A model generated the notes under the pieces. It had not been told where the DNA came from, did not search any database, and was given only the letters and a program-made list of their open reading frames with translations. 64,000 nt of DNA from Qaidamihabitans albus (GTDB taxonomy: Bacteria > Actinomycetota > Actinomycetes > Mycobacteriales > Pseudonocardiaceae). Location of the stretch: positions 335,599 to 399,598 of the forward strand of contig NZ_JAEHOB010000003.1 of assembly GCF_016464705.1 (NCBI RefSeq), in the 5' to 3' direction. The position numbers were made by a program, and so were the translations under genes. Shown piece by piece: positions 1 through 7,228 of this stretch (position 1 is its first letter; each line of letters starts with the position of its first letter).

Positions 1-349
1 GGATCTGCGCGCCGAGGGCGTGCTGGTCGGGCAGCACCAGCCGGACCAGGTCGACGGTCACCGAGATGACGAGCACGTTCAGCACCGTGCCGATGCCCGG
101 CCGCTGCCGCAGCGGGATCCACAGTGCCAACACCGCGACCGACGAGATGCCGATGACCATGCCGAACGTCAGCCCCGTCCGTTTGGTCACGCCCTCGTGC
201 AGCACGTCCCAGGGGGAGAGGCCGAGCCCGGCCCTGGTCATCATCGCCAGGCTGGTGCCGTACAGGGCGAGCCCGCCGACTAGTTGCAGCAGCCTGCGGA
301 CGGGGCTGACGGTGACGGTGACCGGATGGAGTTCGACAGCATGAGCCAC
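1..349 (-). CDS. yczE: YczE-like integral membrane protein (3' end beyond the window)
   Basis: This is the N-terminal 116 residues of a membrane protein read from GTG at 347-349; the rest lies left of the window. Visible features are a first hydrophobic segment (LVGGLALYGTSLAMM), then the family-typical GLGLSPWDVLHEG stretch, TGLTFGMVIGISS, and a WIPLRQRPGIGTVLN loop. These match the YczE/YitT-type membrane family, whose transport role is not defined. It is divergent from a MocR regulator of the YczR subfamily, the usual partner of YczE, so control by that regulator is likely. I chose the GTG because it opens the frame just before the conserved part and leaves a 61-bp shared promoter. The family call is firm; the substrate is unknown. 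Confidence 0.8.
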   Translation of the reverse strand, partial: MAHAVELHPVTVTVSPVRRLLQLVGGLALYGTSLAMMTRAGLGLSPWDVLHEGVTKRTGLTFGMVIGISSVAVLALWIPLRQRPGIGTVLNVLVISVTVDLVRLVLPDQHALGAQI

Positions 350-410
350 ATCGACGACTATCCGGCGGATTGGCTGGAAATACCATAGCCAATCGGCAAG
401 AATTGGCCTG
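350..410. promoter_or_regulatory. Divergent yczE/yczR promoter with candidate MocR operator
   Basis: The 61-bp gap between the two starts holds an inverted repeat, ATTGGCT at 369-375 and AGCCAAT at 387-393, with ATACCA at 380-385 between the arms. A third half-site, ATTGGCC, lies at 402-408, and ATTGGC recurs at 475-480 inside the regulator gene. Repeated half-sites on one face of a divergent promoter are typical of MocR operators. The assignment to YczR is inferred from position. Confidence 0.5.
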
Positions 411-1859
411 ATGAACGGCCAGGTTCCACCAGGTGGACACGTATCTGGCGCGCGAATGGCCGCTGTGCTGGGTGATTGGCGTCGCAGCGGCTCTCGGCGT
501 GGGGCGGCCGACCTCGCCGCGGCGGTGGAACTGCACGTGTTGGACGGCAGGCTGACCCCGGGGACACGGCTGCCCGCCGAGCGCGAGCTGGCCGGCGCGC
601 TCGGGGTCAGCCGCACGCTCATCGGTGCCGCGCTCGATCGGCTGCGCGAGGCCGGCCTGGTGGAGAGCAGGCGCGGCGCGGGCTCGTGGATCGCCGTGCC
701 GCGTCGCCGCGGGCTCGAACCGGCGCCGCCCGAGGCCCCGAACCTGATCGACTTCACACGCGCCGCGCTGCCCGCGGTCCCCGGTGTCCTCGCCGCGCTC
801 GACGCGGCCAGGCAGAAGTTCGCCGGGGAACTGCTCGACCACGGCTACAGCGTGCTCGGCCTGCCTGCGCTGCGGGAACGGGTCGCCGCCCGCTACACCG
901 AGCGCGGGCTGCCGACGACACCGGCACAGGTGATGATCACCAACGGCGGGCAGCATTCGTTCGCCCTCGCACTGCGCACGCTGGCCGGGCCGGGTGACCG
1001 GGTACTGGTCGAACAGCCCTGCTATCCCAACACGCCGGAGGCCGTCCGCTCGGCGCACGCGGTTCCGGTGCCGATCGCGGTCGACCCGGACGAGGGCTGG
1101 GACATCCCGGGCATCGAGGCCGCACTGCGCCAGGTGGCGCCTCGGCTGGCCAACTTCGTCGTCGACTTCCAGAACCCCACCGGCCTGCGGCTCGACGCGG
1201 CGGGGCGGGAGCGGCTCGGTGCCGCGCTCGCGCGCACCCGGACTCCGGTCGTGGTGGACGAGACGCTGGCCGAACTGGATCTCGACGGCGACCCTGGCGC
1301 CGCCCCGCCGCCGCTGGCCGCCTTCGCGGGGGACTCGGCGATAACCGTCGGTTCGGCGGCGAAGTCGCACTGGGGCGGGCTGCGCCTCGGCTGGATCCGG
1401 GCGTCGGAGGAGCTGATCGGCGGATTCCTCTCCGCGCGGCACGCCCTGGATCTCGGATCACCGGTCCTCGAACAGCTGGTGCTGGCCGAGCTGCTCGAGG
1501 ATCCGGGGGCGTCGGCGCGGCGGCGCCGGGAGGACGTCCGTGCGATGCGGGACGCACTCGTCGGCGCGGTGCGCTGGCACTTCCCCGACTGGGCCTTCCG
1601 GGTTCCGGCGGGCGGGCTGTCACTGTGGTGCCGGTTGCCCGAGCCGATGAGTACCCGGCTCAGCGTGGCAGCGATCGGTTACGGCGTGCAGGTGGCACCC
1701 GGTTCGCGGTTCGGCGTGCACGGTGGCCTCGAAAGCCGGCTCCGGCTGCCCTTCGCCCAGCCACCCGAACGGCTGCACGAGGCGGTGCGCAGGCTCGCCG
1801 CGGCCGCCGCCTCCGTCGGCCCCGCCGCCGGGAGCGGGGCCGAGGTGCCCGTGACATGA
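411..1859 (+). CDS. yczR: MocR-family PLP-dependent transcriptional regulator (YczR subfamily)
   Basis: This is a 482-residue GntR/MocR fusion. Residues about 25-90 form the GntR winged helix (TRLPAERELAGALGVSRTLI), followed by a linker and a fold-type I aminotransferase domain from about residue 115. The PLP lysine is Lys318 in SAAKSHWGGLRLGW, and the Asn-Pro pair of the cofactor site is in FQNPTGLR. Proteins of this type bind PLP or an aldimine and control the adjacent gene rather than catalysing transamination. The divergent yczE gene is the expected target, through the repeats at 369-408. ATG 411 keeps the conserved SGARMAAVLGDWR start; ATG 456 is an alternative. The family call is firm and the effector unknown. 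Confidence 0.85.
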   Translation: MNGQVPPGGHVSGARMAAVLGDWRRSGSRRGAADLAAAVELHVLDGRLTPGTRLPAERELAGALGVSRTLIGAALDRLREAGLVESRRGAGSWIAVPRRRGLEPAPPEAPNLIDFTRAALPAVPGVLAALDAARQKFAGELLDHGYSVLGLPALRERVAARYTERGLPTTPAQVMITNGGQHSFALALRTLAGPGDRVLVEQPCYPNTPEAVRSAHAVPVPIAVDPDEGWDIPGIEAALRQVAPRLANFVVDFQNPTGLRLDAAGRERLGAALARTRTPVVVDETLAELDLDGDPGAAPPPLAAFAGDSAITVGSAAKSHWGGLRLGWIRASEELIGGFLSARHALDLGSPVLEQLVLAELLEDPGASARRRREDVRAMRDALVGAVRWHFPDWAFRVPAGGLSLWCRLPEPMSTRLSVAAIGYGVQVAPGSRFGVHGGLESRLRLPFAQPPERLHEAVRRLAAAAASVGPAAGSGAEVPVT

Positions 1860-1937
1860 GAGAGCCGGTGCACCGGATGAGAAATTCCGTCACTCCAGGG
1901 ATGCGGGACGGTTTGGTCATCCGGTACACCGGCTCTC
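1860..1937. repeat. Long imperfect hairpin after yczR
   Basis: Two 21-nt arms, 1860-1880 and 1917-1937, are complementary with a single mismatch. The 36-nt loop holds a smaller inner stem (CCGTC / GACGG). It begins one base after the yczR stop codon. It may be a terminator or a small palindromic repeat; there is no T-tract. Confidence 0.7.
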
Positions 1938-1940
1938 GCC

Positions 1941-2119
1941 GTGCCCGGGGGTGGGCACGGGTGCCGCGGGCGCTTCCCGGCATCGCCCCTCGCCATGCCG
2001 GGAAGCCCCATCGGCTCAGGCGCGCATCGGCCGGATGTTCCCGCTCGGCGCGGTGAGCGGGAACGGCCGGTGCGCGCCCGGGGCAGGCCCCGGCGCCACG
2101 GGGGCAACGTGGCGCCGGG
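1941..2119. terminator. Cluster of four further stem-loops between convergent genes
   Basis: Consecutive perfect stems follow the long hairpin: GTGCCC/GGGCAC (1941-1946, 1953-1958), GCTTCCCGGCAT/ATGCCGGGAAGC (1972-1983, 1995-2006), GTTCCCGCTC/GAGCGGGAAC (2037-2046, 2055-2064), and CCCGGCGCCACG/CGTGGCGCCGGG (2089-2100, 2108-2119). The flanking genes converge, so bidirectional termination is the simplest role. Confidence 0.6.
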
Positions 2120-2283
2120 ACCGGGACCCGTCACGGCCTGGCGCGGTAGGCCGAGCGGGAAGTTGGGTATGCACGCAAAAACCCCGGGATAAACGAAAGA
2201 AACGGCTGAACGGGCGCGTGGCCGTGGAGAACGCAAGAAGTTGATCTTGGTTTGGACGCGCCTCTCCCCGGCGGGCGGCCGGG

Positions 2284-3486
2284 TCAGTCGGGCGAAGCGG
2301 CCGGGAGTGCGGCTTCCCTGCCCGCGCCGTCGGCGTCGTGGTCGCGGCTGGTGCCGATGAGCCGAAGCTGGGTGCGGGTGTCTTCCGAGTTGAGCGTGCC
2401 ATGCACGTGGCGGCCACCGGAGCTGTCCTGCGGGGCGACGACGCTCGCGATGGAGCCGGCAGCGGTCACCGGTGCCATCGGCGGAGGCGCACCGTGCCCG
2501 CCGCCGCCGGAACCGCCGCCCGGCCGGATGCTGGCGGAGCTGTCGGAGCTGTCGGAGGCCGTGCCGTTCACCGGGGCGGCGACCTGCCGCAGCTCGCCGG
2601 GCAGCGGCGGACCGGCGGGCGCCGCCCGCGTGCCGGGTGCCGGATCGGACGCCGGAACCTGCCGGGCGGGTGCCTGCTCGGGCGCCGGTGCGGGATCGGC
2701 TGCCGGTGCGGTGCCGGTGCCGCTCGGCGCGGACTCGGCGGGCGGGACGGGCTGGGTCAGGTTCGGCAGGTCGGGCACGGTGGCACCGAGATCGGGCAGC
2801 ACGCTGGGCACGTCGACGATCGGCGCGAGTTCGCCGACGGAGCCGGTCAAGCCGTCCACGGTGCCGCTCACCCGGTCCAGCACGGTGCCCAGGGTCCTGG
2901 TGACCGTGCCGAGCAGGCTGGTGGCCGGCTGTGCCGCCGGTTCGCTGAGCTGCGTCGTCTCCCGCAGCACCGGTTCGGTGACCTGGGACAGCGTCGCGAG
3001 CGAGCCGGTCTCGCGTTCGGGCTCCGCCGGCTGTTCGTGGTCGGCGGGCTGTGTCGTCGCTGTTGTCGCTGTTGTCGCTGTCGTCGCTGTAGTCGCTGTC
3101 GTCTCGCTTGTCTCTGTTGCCTCTGCCGGCCGCGTCGGCTCGGCCTCGGCCTCGGCCGAGGGACGGGTCTCCGGCGAGGGCTCGGGGGCCGCCTCCGGTC
3201 CGGAGGGCTGGGCGGGTTCGGCCGGTTGTGCGGGCTCGCCGGGTTCGGTGGGCTCGGCTGGTTCCGCGGGTTCGCTCTTGCCGGCCGGGGTCGATTCGGC
3301 GGCGACCGTGCTCGTCTCGCCACTGCCCGCGGACCCCTCGTCGGCGAGCGCGGCGGAGCCCAGCGCCGAGGCCAGCAACCAACCCGTCAGGGCGAATCCG
3401 GCGGTGACCAGCAGGCGCACGACGGGGCCGGGCAGCGGCCTGCCGGCGCGGCGCACCGCACGGGTGCTGCTCACCGCCACCACCAC
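2284..3486 (-). CDS. Secreted Pro/Glu/Ala/Thr-rich low-complexity protein
   Basis: This is a 400-residue protein with an N-terminal signal (basic RAVRRAGRPLPG, then a hydrophobic core to about residue 48 ending ALADEG). A long disordered tract rich in PAEPTEP-type repeats follows, with a TTA tandem run, then a middle segment with the amphipathic TVTRTLGTVLDRVSGTVDGL pattern, and a Pro/Ser/Gly-rich tail with a GGGSGGGGHG stretch. No catalytic domain is visible. Proteins with this layout in Pseudonocardiaceae are exported and possibly cell-wall associated; function unknown. The antisense strand is also open here, but the signal peptide and the acidic/proline composition favour this strand. The gene ends towards the hairpin cluster and has its promoter in the 107-bp gap next to dapC. 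Confidence 0.65.
   Translation of the reverse strand: MVVAVSSTRAVRRAGRPLPGPVVRLLVTAGFALTGWLLASALGSAALADEGSAGSGETSTVAAESTPAGKSEPAEPAEPTEPGEPAQPAEPAQPSGPEAAPEPSPETRPSAEAEAEPTRPAEATETSETTATTATTATTATTATTQPADHEQPAEPERETGSLATLSQVTEPVLRETTQLSEPAAQPATSLLGTVTRTLGTVLDRVSGTVDGLTGSVGELAPIVDVPSVLPDLGATVPDLPNLTQPVPPAESAPSGTGTAPAADPAPAPEQAPARQVPASDPAPGTRAAPAGPPLPGELRQVAAPVNGTASDSSDSSASIRPGGGSGGGGHGAPPPMAPVTAAGSIASVVAPQDSSGGRHVHGTLNSEDTRTQLRLIGTSRDHDADGAGREAALPAASPD
3057..3101. repeat. 9-bp tandem repeat, five units
   Basis: Five units of TCGCTGTNG lie head to tail at 3057, 3066, 3075, 3084 and 3093. On the coding strand each unit encodes part of the Thr-Thr-Ala run of the secreted low-complexity protein. 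Units differ only at one position, so length variation between strains is plausible. Confidence 0.8.
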
Positions 3487-3593
3487 CGTCCGTGCTCCGT
3501 GCCCGAGAGGGGCGCCAGTCGATCTTGCTCAGTGCTGTCCGGCCAGGTCGCGGGTACCCCGGCCAGCCATTTCTAACATCGCCGGGAAGTCTT

Positions 3594-4805
3594 TCACCTC
3601 GTGAGCGTCCGATCCACCCCGGACGGCGCAATCGTGGCCAGGTTGTGCATTCGGGCGATCGCCTCGTCGAGGATCTCGTCGCGCTTGCAGAACGCGAATC
3701 GAAGTACATGACTCCACTCGTCCGGGTGATCGGTGAACACCTTGACCGGAACGGCGGCCACGCCGGCGCGTTCGGGCAGCTGCCAGGCGAGCTCGGCGGC
3801 GTCGGTGAAGCCGAGCGGGCGCACGTCGGCGCAGACGAAGTAGGTGCCCGCGCTCGGCCGGACGGCGAAACCGGCTTCGGCGAGCCCGGCTGAGAGCCGG
3901 TCGCGTTTGGCCTCCAGCGACCGGCGCAGGTCCTCGACCCAGTCCAGTTCGTGTTCGAGCGCGTGGGCGACCGCGGGTTGCAGTGGGCCGCCGGAGACGA
4001 ACGTCATGAACTGCTTGGCGGCCTTCACCGCGGCGACGAGCTCCGGCGTCGAGCACACCCAGCCGATCTTCCAGCCCGTGCAGTTGAACGTCTTGCCCGC
4101 GCTGGAGATCGACACCGTGCGTTCCCGCATCCCCGGCAGGGTCGCGAGCGGGATGTGCTCGGCGTCGTCGAACACGAGGTGCTCGTACACCTCGTCGGTG
4201 ACGGCGATCAGGTCGTGTTCGACGCAGACGGCCGCCAGCGCCTCCAGTTCGGCGCGGGTGAACACGGTGCCGGTGGGGTTGTGCGGCGAGTTGACGAGGA
4301 TCGCGCGCGTGTTGGCGGTGACCGCCGCCCGCACGGCGTCGACGTCCAGCGCGAAACGGTCGCCGTCGGTGGCCAGCGACACCACTCGCCGGGCGGCACC
4401 CGCCATCGCCACCGACGCCGCGTAGGAGTCGTAGTACGGCTCGATGACCAGCACCTCGTCGCCGGGCCCGGTGAGGGCGAGCAGGCTCGCCGCGACCGCC
4501 TCCGTGGCGCCCGCGGTGACGAGGATCTCGCCGTCCGGGTCGTAGTGCACGCCGTAGCGCTGCCGGTGGGCCGCGATCGCCGCTCGCAGCTCGGGCCTGC
4601 CGGGGCCGGGCGGGTACTGGTTCGCTCCGCCGAACAGGGCGTTCTTCGCCGCGTCGAGCATTCCGGCGGGGCCGTCGGTGTCGGGGAAGCCCTGGCCGAG
4701 GTTGACCGCGCCGGTCCGCGTGGCGAGTGCCGTCATCTCGGCGAAGATGGTCGAGGTGAAGGGCCGTAGCCGGGGGACGAGAACTGGTTCGCGCACGATC
4801 GCCAA
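3594..4805 (-). CDS. dapC: Succinyldiaminopimelate aminotransferase DapC
   Basis: This is a 403-residue fold-type I aminotransferase (class I/II). It should catalyse PLP-dependent transamination in the lysine/meso-diaminopimelate branch, using N-succinyl-2-amino-6-ketopimelate. Visible motifs are VNLGQGFPDTDGP near the N-terminus, the cofactor-binding NSPHNPTG, TDEVYEHLVFD, the PLP lysine Lys238 in SSAGKTFNCTGWKIGW, and the C-terminal arginine region HVLRFAFCKRDE. These strongly resemble mycobacterial Rv0858c (DapC). The start is TTG at 4803-4805; GTG at 4794-4796, after GAGGA, is an alternative. It is divergent from the DUF445 gene with a 20-bp gap. Related kynurenine/glutamine transaminases share these motifs, so the substrate is inferred. 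Confidence 0.8.
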   Translation of the reverse strand: MAIVREPVLVPRLRPFTSTIFAEMTALATRTGAVNLGQGFPDTDGPAGMLDAAKNALFGGANQYPPGPGRPELRAAIAAHRQRYGVHYDPDGEILVTAGATEAVAASLLALTGPGDEVLVIEPYYDSYAASVAMAGAARRVVSLATDGDRFALDVDAVRAAVTANTRAILVNSPHNPTGTVFTRAELEALAAVCVEHDLIAVTDEVYEHLVFDDAEHIPLATLPGMRERTVSISSAGKTFNCTGWKIGWVCSTPELVAAVKAAKQFMTFVSGGPLQPAVAHALEHELDWVEDLRRSLEAKRDRLSAGLAEAGFAVRPSAGTYFVCADVRPLGFTDAAELAWQLPERAGVAAVPVKVFTDHPDEWSHVLRFAFCKRDEILDEAIARMHNLATIAPSGVDRTLTR

Positions 4806-4813
4806 TCCTCACG

Positions 4814-4825
4814 GACAATGGCGCT
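4814..4825 (+). promoter_or_regulatory. Leaderless-type promoter of the DUF445 gene
   Basis: GACAAT at 4814-4819 is followed by six bases and then the GTG start at 4826, with no Shine-Dalgarno sequence. This is the spacing expected when the transcript starts at the initiation codon. Confidence 0.45.
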
Positions 4826-6130
4826 GTGGAGCAACTGACGTCCGCCGGGGCGGTCCCGGCCGATCCGCCGGGTGGCCTGGCCGGCGAGGAGAGCAAACGG
4901 CGGGGCCTGCGCAGGATGAAGCTGGTCGCGCTGTCGTTCCTGATCGGCGCGGCGGTCGTCTTCCTGCTGATGAGCTGGGCGCAGGCGGCCGGCTGGCCGG
5001 GCTGGGTCGGCTACGTGCGCGCGGCCGCCGAGGCGGGCATGGTCGGTGCGCTCGCCGACTGGTTCGCCGTCACCGCGCTGTTCCGGCATCCGCTGGGCAT
5101 CAAGATCCCGCACACCGCGATCATTCCGAACAAGAAGAACGTGCTCGGCAGCAGCCTTGGCGACTTCGTGGGCGCCAACTTCCTCTCCGAGCCGGTGGTG
5201 CGGGACAAGCTGCGCCGGGTGGAGACGTCGAAGCGGCTCGGGGCCTGGCTCGCCCGGCCGGAGAACGCCGAGCGGGTGACCGCGGAGCTCGCCAGCGTGG
5301 TGCGGGGCGCGGTGACCGTGCTGCGGGACGAGGACGTGCAGGCCGTGCTGGAGCAGGCGGTGGTGCGCCGGGTCGTCGACCGGCCGTGGGGGCCGCCCAC
5401 CGGAAAGCTGCTGGAGCAGGTGTTCACCGACGGTGCGCACTACAAGCTCGTGGACCTGATCTGTGACCGGGCCTACGAATGGGTGCGGGACAACCACGAC
5501 ACCGTGCTGCGGGTGGTCTCGGACCGCGCGCCGAGCTGGTCGCCGAGGTTCGTCGACGACCTGCTCGCGGACAAGGTCTACGGCGAGGTGCTGGCATTCG
5601 CCTGGGCGGTGAAGACCGACGTCAACCACCCGATGCGGCTGGCCGTCGACAGGTTCCTCGGCGAGTTCGCGCAGGATCTGCAGAAGGATCCCGAGACGAT
5701 GGCCCGCGCGGACCAGGTCAAGCAGCAGCTGGTCGAGCACCCTGAGGTGCAGCGGCTCATCGGCTCGGCGTGGACGACGGCCAAGGACATGCTGCTCACC
5801 GCGGCCGAGGACCCGTCGAGCGAGCTGCGCAGGCGCGTCCGGGCGGGGCTGTGCACGCTGGGTGAGCGGCTGGTGGCCGACGCGTCGCTCGCGGCGAAGG
5901 TGGACGGCTGGGTCGAGGGCGCCGCGGCGCACGTCGTCACCAACTACTCCACCGAGATCACCACGATCATCACCGACACGGTCGAGCGCTGGGACGCGGC
6001 GGAGACATCGCGCAAGGTCGAGCTCCAGGTGGGCCGCGACCTCCAGTTCATCCGTATCAACGGCACCGTGGTCGGCGCGCTGGCCGGGCTGGCGATCTAC
6101 GCGGTCGCGCAGCTGCTGTTCCACGGGTAA
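4826..6130 (+). CDS. DUF445 family membrane-associated protein
   Basis: This is a 434-residue DUF445 protein. A hydrophobic segment at about residues 33-50 (LVALSFLIGAAVVFLLMSW) leads into the family hallmark AEAGMVGALADWFAVTALFRHPLGIKIPHTAIIPNKK. A long, mostly helical, acidic/basic cytoplasmic or coiled region follows, then a C-terminal hydrophobic hairpin (INGTVVGALAGLAIYAVAQLLF). The function of the family is not established; a membrane role is inferred from the topology. GTG 4826 was chosen because of the hexamer 6 nt upstream. A hairpin at 6131-6169 directly after the stop is its likely terminator. Confidence 0.85.
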   Translation: MEQLTSAGAVPADPPGGLAGEESKRRGLRRMKLVALSFLIGAAVVFLLMSWAQAAGWPGWVGYVRAAAEAGMVGALADWFAVTALFRHPLGIKIPHTAIIPNKKNVLGSSLGDFVGANFLSEPVVRDKLRRVETSKRLGAWLARPENAERVTAELASVVRGAVTVLRDEDVQAVLEQAVVRRVVDRPWGPPTGKLLEQVFTDGAHYKLVDLICDRAYEWVRDNHDTVLRVVSDRAPSWSPRFVDDLLADKVYGEVLAFAWAVKTDVNHPMRLAVDRFLGEFAQDLQKDPETMARADQVKQQLVEHPEVQRLIGSAWTTAKDMLLTAAEDPSSELRRRVRAGLCTLGERLVADASLAAKVDGWVEGAAAHVVTNYSTEITTIITDTVERWDAAETSRKVELQVGRDLQFIRINGTVVGALAGLAIYAVAQLLFHG

Positions 6131-6169
6131 CCCGCACGGGTCGCACCCGCGCGTGTCCACCCGTACGGG
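6131..6169 (+). terminator. Stem-loop after the DUF445 gene
   Basis: CCCGCACGGGT at 6131-6141 pairs with ACCCGTACGGG at 6159-6169 with one mismatch. It starts right after the stop codon and lies between convergent genes. Confidence 0.6.
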
Positions 6170-6173
6170 GGAG

Positions 6174-6213
6174 TTGTCCACAGTTCGGCCGGTTATCCAC
6201 CGGGTTGTCCACA
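6174..6213 (+). promoter_or_regulatory. Cluster of DnaA boxes between convergent genes
   Basis: Three same-orientation DnaA boxes lie in 40 bp: TTGTCCACA at 6174-6182, TTATCCACC at 6193-6201 and TTGTCCACA at 6205-6213. A weaker GTGTCCACC sits at 6153-6161. TTGTCCACA is the preferred box in high-GC actinobacteria. No dnaA, dnaN, gyr or rpmH gene is near, so this is not the expected oriC neighbourhood. A DnaA-titrating or regulatory site is possible. Confidence 0.65.
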
Positions 6214-6238
6214 GGCTGCCGGTCCCGCGAACAGGTGG

Positions 6239-6712
6239 CTACCGCTCCGGCGGTTCGGCCGCAGTGCGCTCGCGGAAGGCGCGCGCCTTCTCCCGGTTGC
6301 CGCACACCTTCATCGAGCACCACGTCCGGGACCGGTTGCGCGACCGGTCGTAGAACGCCCAGTGGCAGTTGTCCGCCGGGCAGATCTTCACGCGCTCCCA
6401 CTCGCCCAGTACCGCGAGGCGGGCCGCCGCCGCCAGCACCGCGCCCACCGCGCTCGACGTCACCAGCTCCGGGCCTCGCTCGGTCAGCGCCACCTCGACC
6501 GCCGCGCGCGCCGGACCGGGTCGCGCGGCCGGATCGCCCACAGCCGCCCGGAGGGCGTCGCGCACCGGCCGCACCTCGTCCGGTGGGTCGGCGGGCAGCT
6601 CCCGCTCATGGGTCCAGGCGTGCCACCTCCCCGCCGAGGCGAGCGTGTCGACGTCTTCCTCCACGTCGAGCGTATTGAGGAAGTCGAGCACGAGTGAGAC
6701 GTCCGGCGGCAC
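6239..6712 (-). CDS. CGNR zinc-finger (ABATE domain) protein, probable regulator
   Basis: This is a 157-residue protein. The N-terminal ABATE-type part (SLVLDFLNTLDVEEDVDTL) is followed by a C-terminal CGNR zinc finger: KICPADNCHWAFYDRSRNRSRTWCSMKVCGNREKARAF, with the cysteines C-x4-C and C-x4-C ending in the CGNR signature. Such proteins are thought to act as transcription regulators. The GTG start at 6710-6712 lies 6 nt from a TAGACT hexamer (6719-6724 complement), so it is probably leaderless. A strong inverted repeat lies just upstream, between this gene and the divergent VOC gene, and is a candidate autoregulatory site. Family call firm; target inferred. Confidence 0.85.
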   Translation of the reverse strand: MPPDVSLVLDFLNTLDVEEDVDTLASAGRWHAWTHERELPADPPDEVRPVRDALRAAVGDPAARPGPARAAVEVALTERGPELVTSSAVGAVLAAAARLAVLGEWERVKICPADNCHWAFYDRSRNRSRTWCSMKVCGNREKARAFRERTAAEPPER

Positions 6713-6730
6713 GTCACCAGTCTAGTTCCT

Positions 6731-6763
6731 ATGGTGGTTGCCACCTGGCGTGGTAACCACCAT
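6731..6763. promoter_or_regulatory. Inverted-repeat operator between CGNR and VOC genes
   Basis: ATGGTGGTTGCCAC at 6731-6744 and GTGGTAACCACCAT at 6750-6763 form 14-bp arms with one mismatch around a 5-bp spacer. A second short palindrome, ACTGA/TCAGT (6764-6768, 6774-6778), follows. The site covers the -20 to -50 region of the CGNR gene and lies upstream of the VOC gene, so one regulator could control both. Confidence 0.65.
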
Positions 6764-6801
6764 ACTGATTTTGTCAGTTATGCAGATATCTGGAGGTGGC
6801 C

Positions 6802-7191
6802 ATGAATTCGGCGAGTTCGGCGAAGAACTCGATCACGTTCGGCTGTGTGGCGCTGGACTGCCCTGATCCGTGGGCGCTCGCCCAGTTCTACGGCGAGCTG
6901 CTCGGCTGGCAGGTCGATCCACGGGACAAGAAGGGGGACAACTGGATCACCCTGCTCAATCCCGCGGGCGGGGCGAACATCGCCTTCCAGGAGGACCCCG
7001 CGTTCGCGCCACCGACCTGGCCGTCCAACGAGCGGGCGCAGATGCTGCACATCGACTTCGACGTGCCGGACATCGACGCCGAGCACGAGCGGGTGCTCCG
7101 GCTCGGTGCCAGGCTGCTCGACGACAAGCCGGAGACGTTCCGGGTCTACGCCGATCCGGCCGGGCACCCGTTCTGCCTCTGCGCCTGCTGA
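6802..7191 (+). CDS. VOC (glyoxalase/bleomycin resistance fold) family protein
   Basis: This is a 129-residue single-domain vicinal oxygen chelate protein. Visible are an N-terminal beta-alpha unit (ITFGCVALDCPDPWALAQFYGELLGW), the central PSNERAQMLHIDFDVPDID strand, and the C-terminal YADPAGHPFCLC strand. This is the glyoxalase-like subgroup (Glyoxalase_6 type), often annotated only as VOC; substrate and metal are not predictable. ATG 6802 is chosen because GGAGG at 6792-6796 lies 5 nt upstream; an in-frame GTG at 6796 overlaps that ribosome-binding site. It is divergent from the CGNR zinc-finger gene and shares its operator, suggesting an inducible small detoxification unit. Confidence 0.8.
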   Translation: MNSASSAKNSITFGCVALDCPDPWALAQFYGELLGWQVDPRDKKGDNWITLLNPAGGANIAFQEDPAFAPPTWPSNERAQMLHIDFDVPDIDAEHERVLRLGARLLDDKPETFRVYADPAGHPFCLCAC

Positions 7192-7215
7192 TCGCCTCGC
7201 CCGGTCACCTATGCG

Positions 7216-7228
7216 TAGGGTGTGATCT
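7216..7228 (+). promoter_or_regulatory. Leaderless-type promoter of the zinc-ribbon gene
   Basis: TAGGGT at 7216-7221 is followed by 7 nt and GTG 7229. No Shine-Dalgarno sequence is present. Confidence 0.45.

Larger units (their letters stand above)
1860..2283. other. 424-bp convergent intergenic region
   Basis: I see no gene here. The left 260 bp are the five hairpins described separately. The right part, about 2165-2250, is noticeably AT-richer (runs such as GCAAAAACCCC and AACGAAAGAAACGG) and carries no recognisable motif or ORF. Confidence 0.6.

Noticed and set aside
2252-3604. Plus-strand open frame opposite the secreted low-complexity protein
   Set aside because: The minus strand has a signal peptide and a coherent Pro/Glu/Ala composition; the plus frame has no recognisable feature.
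6153-6213. Chromosomal origin of replication
   Set aside because: DnaA boxes are present, but there is no dnaA, dnaN, recF, gyrB or rpmH nearby and the box number is far below an actinobacterial oriC.
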